From Curvivirga sp965219885 (GTDB lineage: Bacteria > Pseudomonadota > Alphaproteobacteria > UBA8366 > Aestuariispiraceae): a stretch of DNA of 64,000 nt. The stretch covers positions 124,001 through 188,000 of the forward strand of contig NZ_CBDCOT010000009.1 in assembly GCF_965219885.1 (NCBI RefSeq), given 5' to 3'. The position numbers were made by a program, and so were the translations under genes. This document shows positions 8,471 to 17,205 of this stretch, piece after piece (the stretch's first letter is position 1; the number at the start of each line of letters is the position of its first letter). Below the pieces are notes generated by a model that was not told the origin of the DNA, did not search any database, and saw nothing but the letters and a program-made list of their open reading frames with translations.

Positions 8471-9097
8471 TTACATTTCAATGAAGTTTTTTAAAAACAT
8501 TAACCCGGCACCAGAACTAATTTCCGGATGAAACTGCGCCCCGAAAACATTCCCAGATCGAACAGTAACAACAGTATCTGAACAATAATCAGTTGTGGCT
8601 ATAACATTCTGTTCATTGTCTGGAATGAAGCGATAACTATGAGCAAAGTAAAAATCTGTCTGATCAGGAATTCCGTCAAATAACTCACATGCATCAGAAT
8701 AATTTACATTATTCCATCCCATATGAGGCACACGTTCGTTATTCTCTGACTTCAATTTCTGTACAACTCCAGGGATCAAATCCAATCCAGATGTTAGATG
8801 GCCATCATTATTGCCTTCCTCACCAAAAGTTGACAAAATCTGCATTCCTACACAAACGCCAAGAATTGGTTTATCACCTGTTGCGGCACATTCTTTCAAT
8901 GTGTCAGCCCACCCAGTTCGTGATAACTTTTCCATTGCATCTTTATAGGCGCCAACACCTGGAACAATTATTTTCTCAGCATCTTCGATATCACCTGGCT
9001 GATTGGAGAAAGAAACCTCCCCACCAACTGTTCGCACAGCAGCCCTCAAAGAGGCTAAGTTACCACCTTCGTAATCGACAATAAGAATATTAGACAA
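8471..9097 (-). CDS. hisH2: HisH2-like glutamine amidotransferase subunit
   Basis: A 208-residue class I glutaminase. The nucleophile is C82 in ILGVCVGMQ, and the His-Glu pair of the triad is H190 and E192 in FGAQFHPEIS. The N-terminal GGNLASL and PGVGAY segments match HisH. It hydrolyses glutamine and delivers ammonia to its partner HisF2. It lies between the N-acetyl sugar amidotransferase gene and hisF2, the same trio known from acetamidino-sugar loci such as Pseudomonas aeruginosa wbpG-hisH2-hisF2. No histidine biosynthesis genes surround it, so a dedicated role in glycan modification is the best reading. Confidence 0.9.
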   Translation of the reverse strand: MSNILIVDYEGGNLASLRAAVRTVGGEVSFSNQPGDIEDAEKIIVPGVGAYKDAMEKLSRTGWADTLKECAATGDKPILGVCVGMQILSTFGEEGNNDGHLTSGLDLIPGVVQKLKSENNERVPHMGWNNVNYSDACELFDGIPDQTDFYFAHSYRFIPDNEQNVIATTDYCSDTVVTVRSGNVFGAQFHPEISSGAGLMFLKNFIEM

Positions 9098-9106
9098 TAG
9101 ACAACC

Positions 9107-10261
9107 CTATCTTAGTTTGACTTCAGGTAATTTCACCAAATTTCCCTCTTTGTCCTTAACAAACTCACCTTTGTTGTTTGTTTTAAAAATCTTCTTATTC
9201 GTGAACCTATCACACACCTTCATGAATTCATCTACAGTAATATCCAACGGTGCGAGGATATCTTCTAGGGGTTTACCCAAATATGTCCATGGGAACTTGC
9301 CATCGTATTTTTCTACAATTTGGATTGCTTCATCCCGCTGAAGACGTCCACGGCGAATATGTGTACACGCGATGTCAGTGGCCCGCCCAAAACCAAATTT
9401 CAAATATTTAAAATAATCGTGAATACCTGTTTGATAATTATCAAGGTTTTCATAGTCGACCATTGAACCTTCTACGACTTTCCCTAGCGACTTGAAGCCA
9501 TGTGCCTGGGCAATAAGCGCATTACTAATACCATCCCATGGAATATAATGTCCCAAAAATATCCCTGTCACACCAGTTTGCTTTAACTGCTCATCTGTCG
9601 GATATAGATAATTAATACAATGTTTCCGCTCAATTCCATCAAACCCAATCAAATCAGAAACTCGTAAACCTAATAATCCCCCGAACTCTTCTAACCATCT
9701 ACGGTCGAGCGTATTATTCTCCGCCGCAGCAGCTGGCCCACCATATTCATTCTGAGAGTTTTCCCCCCAAATAATCAGCGGCACATTAAACTGAACGGCT
9801 GCGCGCACAGGTGTGGTAAAAATAGTTACATGTTCAGGCCAAGAAATATCGCCAACTTGCGTCAAGCCAATTTTGTTGAATTTTCTTTTAATGACTGGAT
9901 TGGAAGATATTTGCACATGATCAACTCCCAATTCCTTAATCGCATTGATATTTTCGCGACCAATTTCCGAAAGATCACAGGTTGTTCCTGTTACGCAAAG
10001 CGGGTTCATCCCCAATTCTAGCATTTTGATAACCTGGTAAGTACTGTCTTTTCCGCCGCTGACAGGTACAATACAATCCCATCGGCTCCCATCTTTCGAA
10101 CGGAACCGATCCAAAACATCTAGCAATTCCTGTCTGCGCTGTGCCCAATCAACATGCTGCCGATTATCATAACTTTCACATGCGCTACACACACCGTCCG
10201 CGTTTAATTTAAGATCCGGTTTCGTATCTGGCATCACGCATTTTTTACAATACTGTATCAT
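9107..10261 (-). CDS. pseA: N-acetyl sugar amidotransferase (PseA/WbpG family)
   Basis: A 384-residue PP-loop ATPase with the ATP-pyrophosphatase motif SGGKDS at residues 68-73. Two CxxC pairs near the N terminus (C5/C8 in YCKKC and C25/C28 in VCSAC) probably bind zinc. The family activates the carbonyl of an acetamido group with ATP and replaces the oxygen with ammonia from HisH/HisF, giving an acetamidino group. PseA of Campylobacter is linked to 7-acetamidino-pseudaminate; WbpG of P. aeruginosa acts on a diacetamido-uronic acid. Both candidate sugars seem to be made in this cluster. Position beside pse genes favours pseudaminate; the Wbp genes 20 kb upstream keep the other option open. Confidence 0.85.
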   Translation of the reverse strand: MIQYCKKCVMPDTKPDLKLNADGVCSACESYDNRQHVDWAQRRQELLDVLDRFRSKDGSRWDCIVPVSGGKDSTYQVIKMLELGMNPLCVTGTTCDLSEIGRENINAIKELGVDHVQISSNPVIKRKFNKIGLTQVGDISWPEHVTIFTTPVRAAVQFNVPLIIWGENSQNEYGGPAAAAENNTLDRRWLEEFGGLLGLRVSDLIGFDGIERKHCINYLYPTDEQLKQTGVTGIFLGHYIPWDGISNALIAQAHGFKSLGKVVEGSMVDYENLDNYQTGIHDYFKYLKFGFGRATDIACTHIRRGRLQRDEAIQIVEKYDGKFPWTYLGKPLEDILAPLDITVDEFMKVCDRFTNKKIFKTNNKGEFVKDKEGNLVKLPEVKLR

Positions 10262-10269
10262 AGATTATC

Positions 10270-10890
10270 CTATTTTTTTTCTAGCAAAAACCATGTGAGA
10301 TCATCTTGAGGAAAATTTACATCTCTATGATATTTAAAGCCGTAATCAATTAACTTAAGATCATTAAATCGATCTAATAAGTCACCAGCGAAATCCCTTT
10401 TAAAAAGCTTATCCTGATTGTTTCTATATGGTAAGGCAACTGGCGAAGGACTGTAGTATTCGCAAACCATTATATAACGTTTTGAACAGTTATATAAATG
10501 ATCATAAACCACATCTAATTTTTCGGGCGCAATATGAATTAATACACCACGCGTAAATGTAAAATCCCACGTCTGTTCTGTAGAAAAATCGAGAATCGAT
10601 TGTTCAAATACTTCATAATCACCTGTATCTTTCAGGTGTTGCGCAGCAGTAGAATTAATTTCCACAGCAGAGATTTTCGCGTTAGGCTTTAATGTTTTAA
10701 TTGCTTCTAAGTTCAAACCTCTATTGGCACCTAACTCCAAAAATGAGCTTACATTCTCTGTACGAGAAATCACATCGCTAAAGAGGTTATGCGCCGCAGC
10801 AATCAAGGTTTCGCCGGAATTTCGCTCTGTATATTCATGACCGAAATCATTAGCCCAGAAATCTTCTTGCTCTGTATTATATTTATCCAT
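10270..10890 (-). CDS. Pseudaminic acid biosynthesis-associated methylase
   Basis: A 206-residue SAM methyltransferase that opens with NTEQEDFWANDFGHEYTERN, the pattern of the pseudaminic-acid-associated methylase family. The SAM site is FLELGANRGLNLEA (about residues 57-70), followed by acidic AVEIN. FTRGVLIHI marks motif IV near residue 115. Members sit in pse loci and presumably methylate a hydroxyl or amino group of the sugar; the substrate has not been fixed in any case I know. It lies 8 nt before pseA in the transcript. The coding strand ends with an A8 run that includes the last codons. Confidence 0.85.
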   Translation of the reverse strand: MDKYNTEQEDFWANDFGHEYTERNSGETLIAAAHNLFSDVISRTENVSSFLELGANRGLNLEAIKTLKPNAKISAVEINSTAAQHLKDTGDYEVFEQSILDFSTEQTWDFTFTRGVLIHIAPEKLDVVYDHLYNCSKRYIMVCEYYSPSPVALPYRNNQDKLFKRDFAGDLLDRFNDLKLIDYGFKYHRDVNFPQDDLTWFLLEKK

Positions 10891-10913
10891 GGATCACTTC
10901 CAGTTTCTCATAT

Positions 10914-11672
10914 CTATTTCAAAGTTTTTTGTTGAATATGCGCATTAATCTCACGCCATGCAGGATTTAAAGATAGTAAGTCCAATACATCGCTATGGTC
11001 AAAAGTTTCTACCATATTTTTAGAGATGAAATGTTTTAACACCTTTTCAACAAAATGAAAGTCTTCGCTAGTATCCACCGTCCAACGGTAATCTTCAAAG
11101 TTATCACCTTCACATGTCACTTGATGGATCTTATACACCGCAGGGTTCTTATAAAAATAGGGAGTAACATGCTCTCTATCTTCACTGTCATCTGTAGTCT
11201 TGTTAATTTCAATCAAATCTGAAGCTTTAAACACTTCAAAATCTAATCCTCTCGCATAAGTTCGCTTAACCGTATTTGATACATAATCAGTATTCTCATA
11301 ATGATTAATCAAATAATCAACTCCCATTCTAATCAGATCAGGATCAATTAAAGGGCAATCAGCTGTAATACGAACGACAATATCTGGACGATATAATTCG
11401 ATAGCATCACAATAACGGCCAAGGACATCCTTCTCACTACCACGGCATACAGATATATCCTGCTCATGACAGTATTTCTCAATCGGATCATCAATGTCCT
11501 GAATAGTTGTTGCTACAATTATATTGTATTGATCAGGGTTTTTAGCCCTTAAGCGATCAACTAAAATACCAAGCAAAGGCAAGTCATCAATTTTTTTTAA
11601 TACCTTACCAGGTAATCTACTGGACCCCATACGTGCCTGAATTATAATCGCAACGGATAAATTATCGCTCAT
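10914..11672 (-). CDS. SpsF-like cytidylyltransferase
   Basis: A 252-residue nucleotidyltransferase of the SpsF/CMP-N-acetylneuraminate cytidylyltransferase group. The N-terminal nucleotide-binding loop is IIIQARMGSSRLPGKVL (residues 9-25). Later motifs are RITADCPLIDP near 100, with the metal-binding Asp, and YRWTVDTSEDF near 200. Its start overlaps the stop of the PseF-like gene by 4 nt (ATGA), so there are two cytidylyltransferases in tandem. SpsF proteins often accompany nonulosonate loci in spore-coat and flagellar glycan clusters. Whether it activates a second nonulosonate or another keto-sugar is open. Confidence 0.8.
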   Translation of the reverse strand: MSDNLSVAIIIQARMGSSRLPGKVLKKIDDLPLLGILVDRLRAKNPDQYNIIVATTIQDIDDPIEKYCHEQDISVCRGSEKDVLGRYCDAIELYRPDIVVRITADCPLIDPDLIRMGVDYLINHYENTDYVSNTVKRTYARGLDFEVFKASDLIEINKTTDDSEDREHVTPYFYKNPAVYKIHQVTCEGDNFEDYRWTVDTSEDFHFVEKVLKHFISKNMVETFDHSDVLDLLSLNPAWREINAHIQQKTLK

Positions 11673-12370
11673 TGTTCTTCATTTTTGTTTAATTTCTCAT
11701 ATACTGCTTGCATCAGCCAAAAATCTTCTGGCGTATCAATATCAATAGAAAAACGTCTATCCATATAATACAAAGCAGTATTGTTACCAAAAAACTCTCG
11801 TTGCTTCAAAAAAGCCTGCTTGTTACACCAATTAATAGCACCATTTTCTACTTTGAAATTTGGGATATCCTGTCCCTGAGCATACGCCATTTCTTTGAAA
11901 AAATGCTTACCTATACCGTCCTGATCAACTATGGCCGCATGTGGATAGAAAAAATAATCCGTTACTGAAGCAACAAAATCATGCCCTTTGACAAATAGTT
12001 GATGTGAATCCTTGATATGCTCCTCTGTTCTTAAAGCAGAGGTCGCTAACAACACACAAAAACTTTCAACATTCTGATACAAGTCGCGTTGCAATATCTC
12101 TTCGCATACATCACGAATACGAGCAGTATCTGTGGCTAAATGCGCAGGTCTAATATCTACTGTTATCCCTTCAATAACCGAAGCAAGAGAAGCAATTTCA
12201 GTATCTTCAGTAGAAACTATAACTTCATCAAAAATACCCGATTGGATGGCAGCTTCAATGGTATGATGGATCAGAGGCTTATTACCCAGCAAAGCAATAT
12301 TCTTCCTGGGAAAACGTTTAGAACCTCCGCGAGCAGGAATTATTGCAATCTTTCTTGGATCAGATGGCAT
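11669..12370 (-). CDS. pseF: CMP-nonulosonate (pseudaminic acid) cytidylyltransferase
   Basis: A 233-residue NeuA/PseF-family enzyme that activates a nonulosonic acid with CTP to give CMP-sugar and pyrophosphate. The signature AIIPARGGSKRFPRKN spans about residues 9-24. VIVSTEDTEI near 50 and SIDIDTPEDF near the C terminus are the metal and sugar-binding segments of PseF rather than of animal-type NeuA. The start lies 11 nt inside the divergent NeuB-like gene, indicating translational coupling. It could serve PseI, the NeuB-like paralogue, or both. Confidence 0.85.
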   Translation of the reverse strand: MPSDPRKIAIIPARGGSKRFPRKNIALLGNKPLIHHTIEAAIQSGIFDEVIVSTEDTEIASLASVIEGITVDIRPAHLATDTARIRDVCEEILQRDLYQNVESFCVLLATSALRTEEHIKDSHQLFVKGHDFVASVTDYFFYPHAAIVDQDGIGKHFFKEMAYAQGQDIPNFKVENGAINWCNKQAFLKQREFFGNNTALYYMDRRFSIDIDTPEDFWLMQAVYEKLNKNEEQ

Positions 12371-13418
12371 CCCAATCTAAAGCCTCCCCCACTGACATAT
12401 CTTTACGAAGTACTTTTCCGACCAAATCAGAAACATACTCGGCTCTGATACCATACCCGGGACGTGCAACTTTTAAATCTGCTTCCTGTAAAACATGCCC
12501 TGCACTTAGATTTGCAGCCACCACAACTCCGTGACGATTCAATCTATTGGCGGCCATATCTTCCAGTGACCATAAACGACGTCCTTCACCACGAGCGATA
12601 TCTATTTCACGCACTTCATGAATAAAATCAGCTAAATCTTCAAGATTCTCAGAGAATGCATATTCCACATACGGTCGCGTTTTATCAGGAGAGATTGGCT
12701 TTTCAATCACAAGAGCTCCCTTACCAATAGCTGCCATAATTGAATTACGTCCAGGAGAGTGATCTGTATATCCTTGTGGAATGTCCAGAGCAGCCTCTAG
12801 TCTAGAAATTCTATCCAAGTCGATTAAATCAGCAGGAGCAGGATATCCAGCAGGGTTCTGCATCACAATGACATCTTTACCACCAGCCAGCTCGTATTCT
12901 TCTACAGCCCGGATAACTTCCCACATATATGTTTTCGCGCTGTCAATGAAAGCCGGAATTTTGTTTTCGCCACAATAGCGAATTAAAGGGATATGATCTA
13001 TTTCCCCAGAAGAAAGTTTTACACCACATGCGCCATTATCCATAAGAAATTTCGCACCGTCAATTGAGGTCACAGTTGCAAAATATGGTACATTCTTAGA
13101 TCCAACAAAATTCATAATTTTTGCAGCATCTTTATATGAAATAAATCCGTCAACATAGGCTTGATACAGATTTTCCGTAACTTCTCCATCCTTCAAGGTA
13201 CCGAATGAAATAGTATTGTCTTTTCTGTAAGGTTCTGTAATCACATTTTCCAGTTCATACATCTCAAATTTAACAAAATCTGCACCTGCTTCTGTTGCTG
13301 CAGCGGCCATATCAAGAGCCAATTCCACATCACCACGATGACAAATTCCAAGTTCTGCAACGACACGAACTGGATGCCCCTTACCAATCGTATAGCCACC
13401 GATTTTTACTTCTCGCAT
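12360..13418 (-). CDS. Divergent NeuB-family synthase (second copy)
   Basis: A 352-residue NeuB-like protein with a TIM barrel plus a C-terminal SAF domain (from about 290). I chose ATG 13418 because an AAGGG ribosome-binding site lies 8 nt before it; an in-frame TTG at 13433 would abut the upstream stop. It keeps AELGICHRGD (21-30), GYPAPAD, and TDH with H220, but changes several family motifs. STGM of PseI is DSAK (159-162), LLHC is VMQN, and the EKHVT metal motif is EKPIS, so the second metal ligand (H241 in the neighbouring PseI) is P241. It may condense PEP with another aldose or may not be metal-dependent. The TIM-barrel isomerase gene directly upstream may supply its substrate. Confidence 0.8.
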   Translation of the reverse strand: MREVKIGGYTIGKGHPVRVVAELGICHRGDVELALDMAAAATEAGADFVKFEMYELENVITEPYRKDNTISFGTLKDGEVTENLYQAYVDGFISYKDAAKIMNFVGSKNVPYFATVTSIDGAKFLMDNGACGVKLSSGEIDHIPLIRYCGENKIPAFIDSAKTYMWEVIRAVEEYELAGGKDVIVMQNPAGYPAPADLIDLDRISRLEAALDIPQGYTDHSPGRNSIMAAIGKGALVIEKPISPDKTRPYVEYAFSENLEDLADFIHEVREIDIARGEGRRLWSLEDMAANRLNRHGVVVAANLSAGHVLQEADLKVARPGYGIRAEYVSDLVGKVLRKDMSVGEALDWDAI

Positions 13419-13433
13419 TTCTTTACCCTTCAA

Positions 13434-14264
13434 TTAAACATTGAAACAATTCTGTTTTACCCAACATATTTCATCGTCAAGCATTCTCAATCCTTCATCA
13501 CCAGTTGGAATAATTCCTTCCAGTACGATTAACTTATCTGAGAACCTACTCAACATTTCTCGAGGAAATGCCTCAACATCCGCTATACATAAAGTATGAT
13601 TGGCCTCTGCAACGTCAACAAACCCTTTTTTCACGTACCAATTCTCAATCATATTTCTAGTATGATGGCTCAAATGTATGACGCGTATTTTATCTAATAA
13701 CTTCGGATTATCAAAAAACGCTTCCCAAGAATAATCTTGGGCAAAGTCTTGCATATGAGCAATATCAGGTGTCAAAAAAACGCGATCTGAAGTTTTTAAT
13801 ATTTCTTCAAAATGTTCAGGATGCGTCCCAAAATTTGATTTATGATCAACAACTTCTAAATTAATTGGCGCTGCCGTAAAACAGCTCTCTAGAATTGATA
13901 ATCTTTCCTTTATATCACCAACGAGAAAATCAGCATGTATAACAAATTCAGTCGCGTTAATGTATTTAGCAAGATCATTAAACTCAGAGATCACCTTAGA
14001 AAGTTCCGCACCAGACAGAGGCGCAGAAGCCCAATCACATAAATCAGCAAAGTCTGTGTGTAAAATACGGGCTTTAAAACCCGATAAGCATTCTAGATGC
14101 GTATCTGTGGCCTGGTCAAAAAATTCCTGAACTTTTGTTGGCGTTACATATACATCTATTGCATCTACAAGATCGTTACCATACTCAGCAGCAAGTTCAA
14201 TTCCTTGATGCGGAGAATACCCATCCATCCAAAAATAGAAACTCGCACTTGAAATTGCTAACAT
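13434..14264 (-). CDS. Sugar phosphate isomerase/epimerase-like TIM barrel
   Basis: A 276-residue protein of the xylose-isomerase-like (AP endonuclease 2) TIM-barrel superfamily. The four expected metal ligands can be followed along the barrel: Glu in INLEVVDHK, Asp in LTPDIAHMQDF, His in IRVIHLSHH and Glu in LIVLEGI. Members isomerise or epimerise sugars at C1-C2 or C3, or dehydrate inosose-type compounds. The stop codon is 15 nt from the start of the NeuB-like gene, so the two are made together. I infer it prepares an aldose or ketose for that synthase. It is not part of the known pseudaminate pathway. Confidence 0.78.
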   Translation of the reverse strand: MLAISSASFYFWMDGYSPHQGIELAAEYGNDLVDAIDVYVTPTKVQEFFDQATDTHLECLSGFKARILHTDFADLCDWASAPLSGAELSKVISEFNDLAKYINATEFVIHADFLVGDIKERLSILESCFTAAPINLEVVDHKSNFGTHPEHFEEILKTSDRVFLTPDIAHMQDFAQDYSWEAFFDNPKLLDKIRVIHLSHHTRNMIENWYVKKGFVDVAEANHTLCIADVEAFPREMLSRFSDKLIVLEGIIPTGDEGLRMLDDEICWVKQNCFNV

Positions 14265-14287
14265 AGTACCCTCAATGAAAAAATTGC

Positions 14288-15328
14288 TTAAACAACTTCA
14301 ATAGGAACTTGAGTCAATAAGTCTCTAATCTCATCTGCATTCAACCATTCCACATTAAGGTCACTAACATAGGTAAACTCGTCCCCCATACCATCACCTT
14401 CAAAAGCGGAATTAGATCTAAAATCATGAGCCGGAAAAATAATATACCGATCATCCATTTCAACGGTCGTGCGAGCATCATCAATAGAAATCAATGTTTC
14501 GTGTAGTTTCTCACCTGGACGAATTCCGATAATATGTGTGTCGATACCTGGCGCCATTGCTTCTGCAATATCTACGATATTCACACTAGGAATCTTAGGT
14601 ACAAATACTTCACATCCATTCATCGAAGACATGCAGGATAACACGAAATCTACGCCTTGCTGTAATGTGATGACGAAACGTGTCATTCGATCATCAGTAA
14701 TCGGTAGAGAGCTTGTACCTCCAGCAATAATCTTTTTAAAGACAGGGATAATACTCCCTCTTGATCCGATTACATTGCCATAACGAACAACAGAAAAGCT
14801 TGTTCCCTTACTGCCACTTAAATTATTTGCCGCAATAAAAATCTTATCTGATGCTAGCTTACTAGCACCATAGAGGTTTACGGGATTTGCTGCCTTATCT
14901 GTTGATAAAGCCAATACCTTTTTCACCCCTGTTTGCAAGGATGCGTTTACAATATTTTCTGCACCAATAACATTAGTTTTAATACATTCAAAAGGATTAT
15001 ATTCTGCAACGGTGACATGTTTTAATGCAGCAGCATGAACCACGTAATCCACACCTCGCATCGCCATCACCAAGCGCTCATAGTCCCGAACGTCACCGAT
15101 AAAATATCGCATGAATGGATATTTTTCTAGGCCAAAGCGAGTTTGCATTTCATGTTGCTTAGCTTCGTCTCTAGAAAAAATAATTAATCTATTTGGCTCA
15201 TAACGATTAACAACGGTTTCGACAAATTTCTTACCAAAAGATCCTGTCCCACCAGTTAGTAAAATATCTTTACCATTTAAATCAATACTGCACTCATCAA
15301 AATCACGCAATAAACTCACAATATTCAA
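14288..15328 (-). CDS. pseB: UDP-N-acetylglucosamine 4,6-dehydratase (inverting)
   Basis: The first pathway enzyme for pseudaminic acid: it converts UDP-GlcNAc to the 4-keto-6-deoxy-L-arabino sugar with C5 inversion. It has 346 residues and an SDR nucleotide motif TGGTGSFG at 25-32. The catalytic cluster is D144-K145 in STDKA with Y153 and K157 in NLYGASK, the pattern of the short soluble PseB/FlaA1 class. The C-terminal GIRPGEKLHETLI segment is typical. A roughly 15-residue N-terminal extension precedes the usual start. There are 45 nt to the ABC transporter gene upstream and 23 nt to the isomerase downstream. Confidence 0.93.
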   Translation of the reverse strand: MNIVSLLRDFDECSIDLNGKDILLTGGTGSFGKKFVETVVNRYEPNRLIIFSRDEAKQHEMQTRFGLEKYPFMRYFIGDVRDYERLVMAMRGVDYVVHAAALKHVTVAEYNPFECIKTNVIGAENIVNASLQTGVKKVLALSTDKAANPVNLYGASKLASDKIFIAANNLSGSKGTSFSVVRYGNVIGSRGSIIPVFKKIIAGGTSSLPITDDRMTRFVITLQQGVDFVLSCMSSMNGCEVFVPKIPSVNIVDIAEAMAPGIDTHIIGIRPGEKLHETLISIDDARTTVEMDDRYIIFPAHDFRSNSAFEGDGMGDEFTYVSDLNVEWLNADEIRDLLTQVPIEVV

Positions 15329-15373
15329 CCTTCTTCGAGCTTTTAACAGTTCACCTGTATAACGATTACCACA

Positions 15374-17176
15374 TTACTCTGCAATCAAATCTTGATGGCG
15401 AAGTAACTCTGAGTAAAGCCCCGCTTTTCGTTCAAGATCTTTATGTGCACCTTCTTCGACAATCTTACCTTTATTCATCACTAATATCCGGTCAGCATCT
15501 TTGACTGTACTTAAGCGATGAGCAATAACGATAAGGATCTTTTCACCTTTCAATTTCAACAAATTCTCCTGAATTGCCTTCTCAGCAAAACTGTCTAAAT
15601 TGGCTGTTGCTTCATCAAAAATGATAATGTCAGGATTAGAGAGCAATGTACGTGCAATAGAAATTCGTTGTTGCTGTCCTCCTGATAGTTTAGCTCCTCG
15701 TTCACCTAAGATTGTGTCTAAACCATCTGGGAGTTGTTTAACAAATTCCATACATTCTGCTTGTTCTAAGGCGTGAATAATAGATTGTTCGTCCACATTC
15801 TCTAGCCCGAAAGTCAAGTTATTCCGCAGAGAATCATTCAATAAATATGTCTCTTGGCTAACGACTCCAATTCTCTTACGCCAAGAAGGAATATTCACAT
15901 TAGATAAATCAACGTCATCCACCAAAATTCTTCCAGAGGTCGGCTTCATAATACCCGATAAAAGATCAACCAATGTTGACTTACCTGATCCAGATGCCCC
16001 AACTAAAGCAATCATTTCCCCGCTAAGAATTGTGATATTTATATCTTGCAAAGCTTTGTCAGCTTTATCTTGATACTGATAAGACAAATCAACGCAATTG
16101 ACCTGGGAAATAGTATCTCCACATTCTTCACTGCCATACACGGAACGATTGGCAGTTAACTCTTGGCAAAAAACATCATAATCATTCATAGCAAAGCTAT
16201 TGTTATCAATTATAGCACGCGCCTGATTTAGATTAATTGCCGGTGTTAAAAGGCGATATAAGCAAATAATAAATAAAAGAATCTGTCCAAAAGCAGCTGT
16301 TGTCTCTCCTTCGTCAGCGCTTAGAAAAAGAGACGCAATTATAAGAGCACCACAAACAACCGATCCAGCCAATGTTGTAAAACCAGGCCCAAAAGCAGCA
16401 TTAATTAACTGAGACTTTTTAGAGGCTTGTAAGAAATTTTCATATGCACGATCAAACCATTGCAACATGTATCCTTCTGCATTTCGCAATTTGATTAGTT
16501 TGATCCCCTGAACAGTTTGATGAAAGGCATTATTCATTGATACACGTGCATCCGTAATTTCTTTACCTGCATTTTTTAGTGGATTTGAACTAAAAACCCG
16601 AACTAGCAGTAAAAGCAAAACTACGCATATGGAAGCAACCAATGTCATCAAAGGCGATATAAACAATATAAGTGCGAAATAAATTAGAATAAGACAGAGG
16701 TTTGTTACAATATTAGCCACATTATAAAGTACTGCAGCCTTTTTATTAGGATGTTCAATACACCGCGTCAGAAGTGTTCCCGCTCTATTTTCCTTATAGT
16801 AATTATAGGAAATATTGAGCAAACCTTTATACCCATCCAGAACTAGTTCTCTTTGAATATCTATAGGTAAAAGGATGCCAATAACGGCAACAAAAAACAA
16901 CAGAATGCCGCGCAAAATCACCATAACAAGCATAAATGAAGCAGCAAAAAAAATTCGTTCACTCGTATCTAACTTATCTAAGTCAGTCAAAAATACGCCA
17001 AGCAGCGGAATATCACCAAACACATCAATGGCACCAGAAGAACTGATAATCGGCATCAGCATAGAGACACTCAATCCTTCGGAAATCGCAGCAAGAATTG
17101 ATCCTATCCATAAGCACGCCAGCAAAAATGGCCGATCAGACATGCTTTTTAATGATGATAGAAAAATCTTTATCAT
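15374..17176 (-). CDS. ABC transporter with fused membrane and ATPase domains (glycan/lipid flippase type)
   Basis: A 600-residue half-transporter with an N-terminal type IV membrane domain of about six helices (roughly residues 15-330) and a C-terminal nucleotide-binding domain. Walker A is GASGSGKSTL, the signature is LSGGQQQR, and Walker B with the catalytic Glu is IIIFDEATANLD. The layout matches MsbA and the lipid-linked oligosaccharide flippase PglK. It sits in the middle of the glycan operon and is the only membrane exporter visible there; no Wzx/Wzy pair was seen. Flipping a lipid-linked sugar made by this cluster is the likely role. Confidence 0.85.
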   Translation of the reverse strand: MIKIFLSSLKSMSDRPFLLACLWIGSILAAISEGLSVSMLMPIISSSGAIDVFGDIPLLGVFLTDLDKLDTSERIFFAASFMLVMVILRGILLFFVAVIGILLPIDIQRELVLDGYKGLLNISYNYYKENRAGTLLTRCIEHPNKKAAVLYNVANIVTNLCLILIYFALILFISPLMTLVASICVVLLLLLVRVFSSNPLKNAGKEITDARVSMNNAFHQTVQGIKLIKLRNAEGYMLQWFDRAYENFLQASKKSQLINAAFGPGFTTLAGSVVCGALIIASLFLSADEGETTAAFGQILLFIICLYRLLTPAINLNQARAIIDNNSFAMNDYDVFCQELTANRSVYGSEECGDTISQVNCVDLSYQYQDKADKALQDINITILSGEMIALVGASGSGKSTLVDLLSGIMKPTSGRILVDDVDLSNVNIPSWRKRIGVVSQETYLLNDSLRNNLTFGLENVDEQSIIHALEQAECMEFVKQLPDGLDTILGERGAKLSGGQQQRISIARTLLSNPDIIIFDEATANLDSFAEKAIQENLLKLKGEKILIVIAHRLSTVKDADRILVMNKGKIVEEGAHKDLERKAGLYSELLRHQDLIAE

Positions 17177-17205
17177 ACTATATTTGTTCCATTTCAGTTT
17201 TCTAC

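Noticed and set aside
7679..9097. HisF and HisH as histidine biosynthesis genes
   Set aside because: No other his genes nearby, the HisF Asp11 is Leu, and a sugar amidotransferase is directly adjacent.
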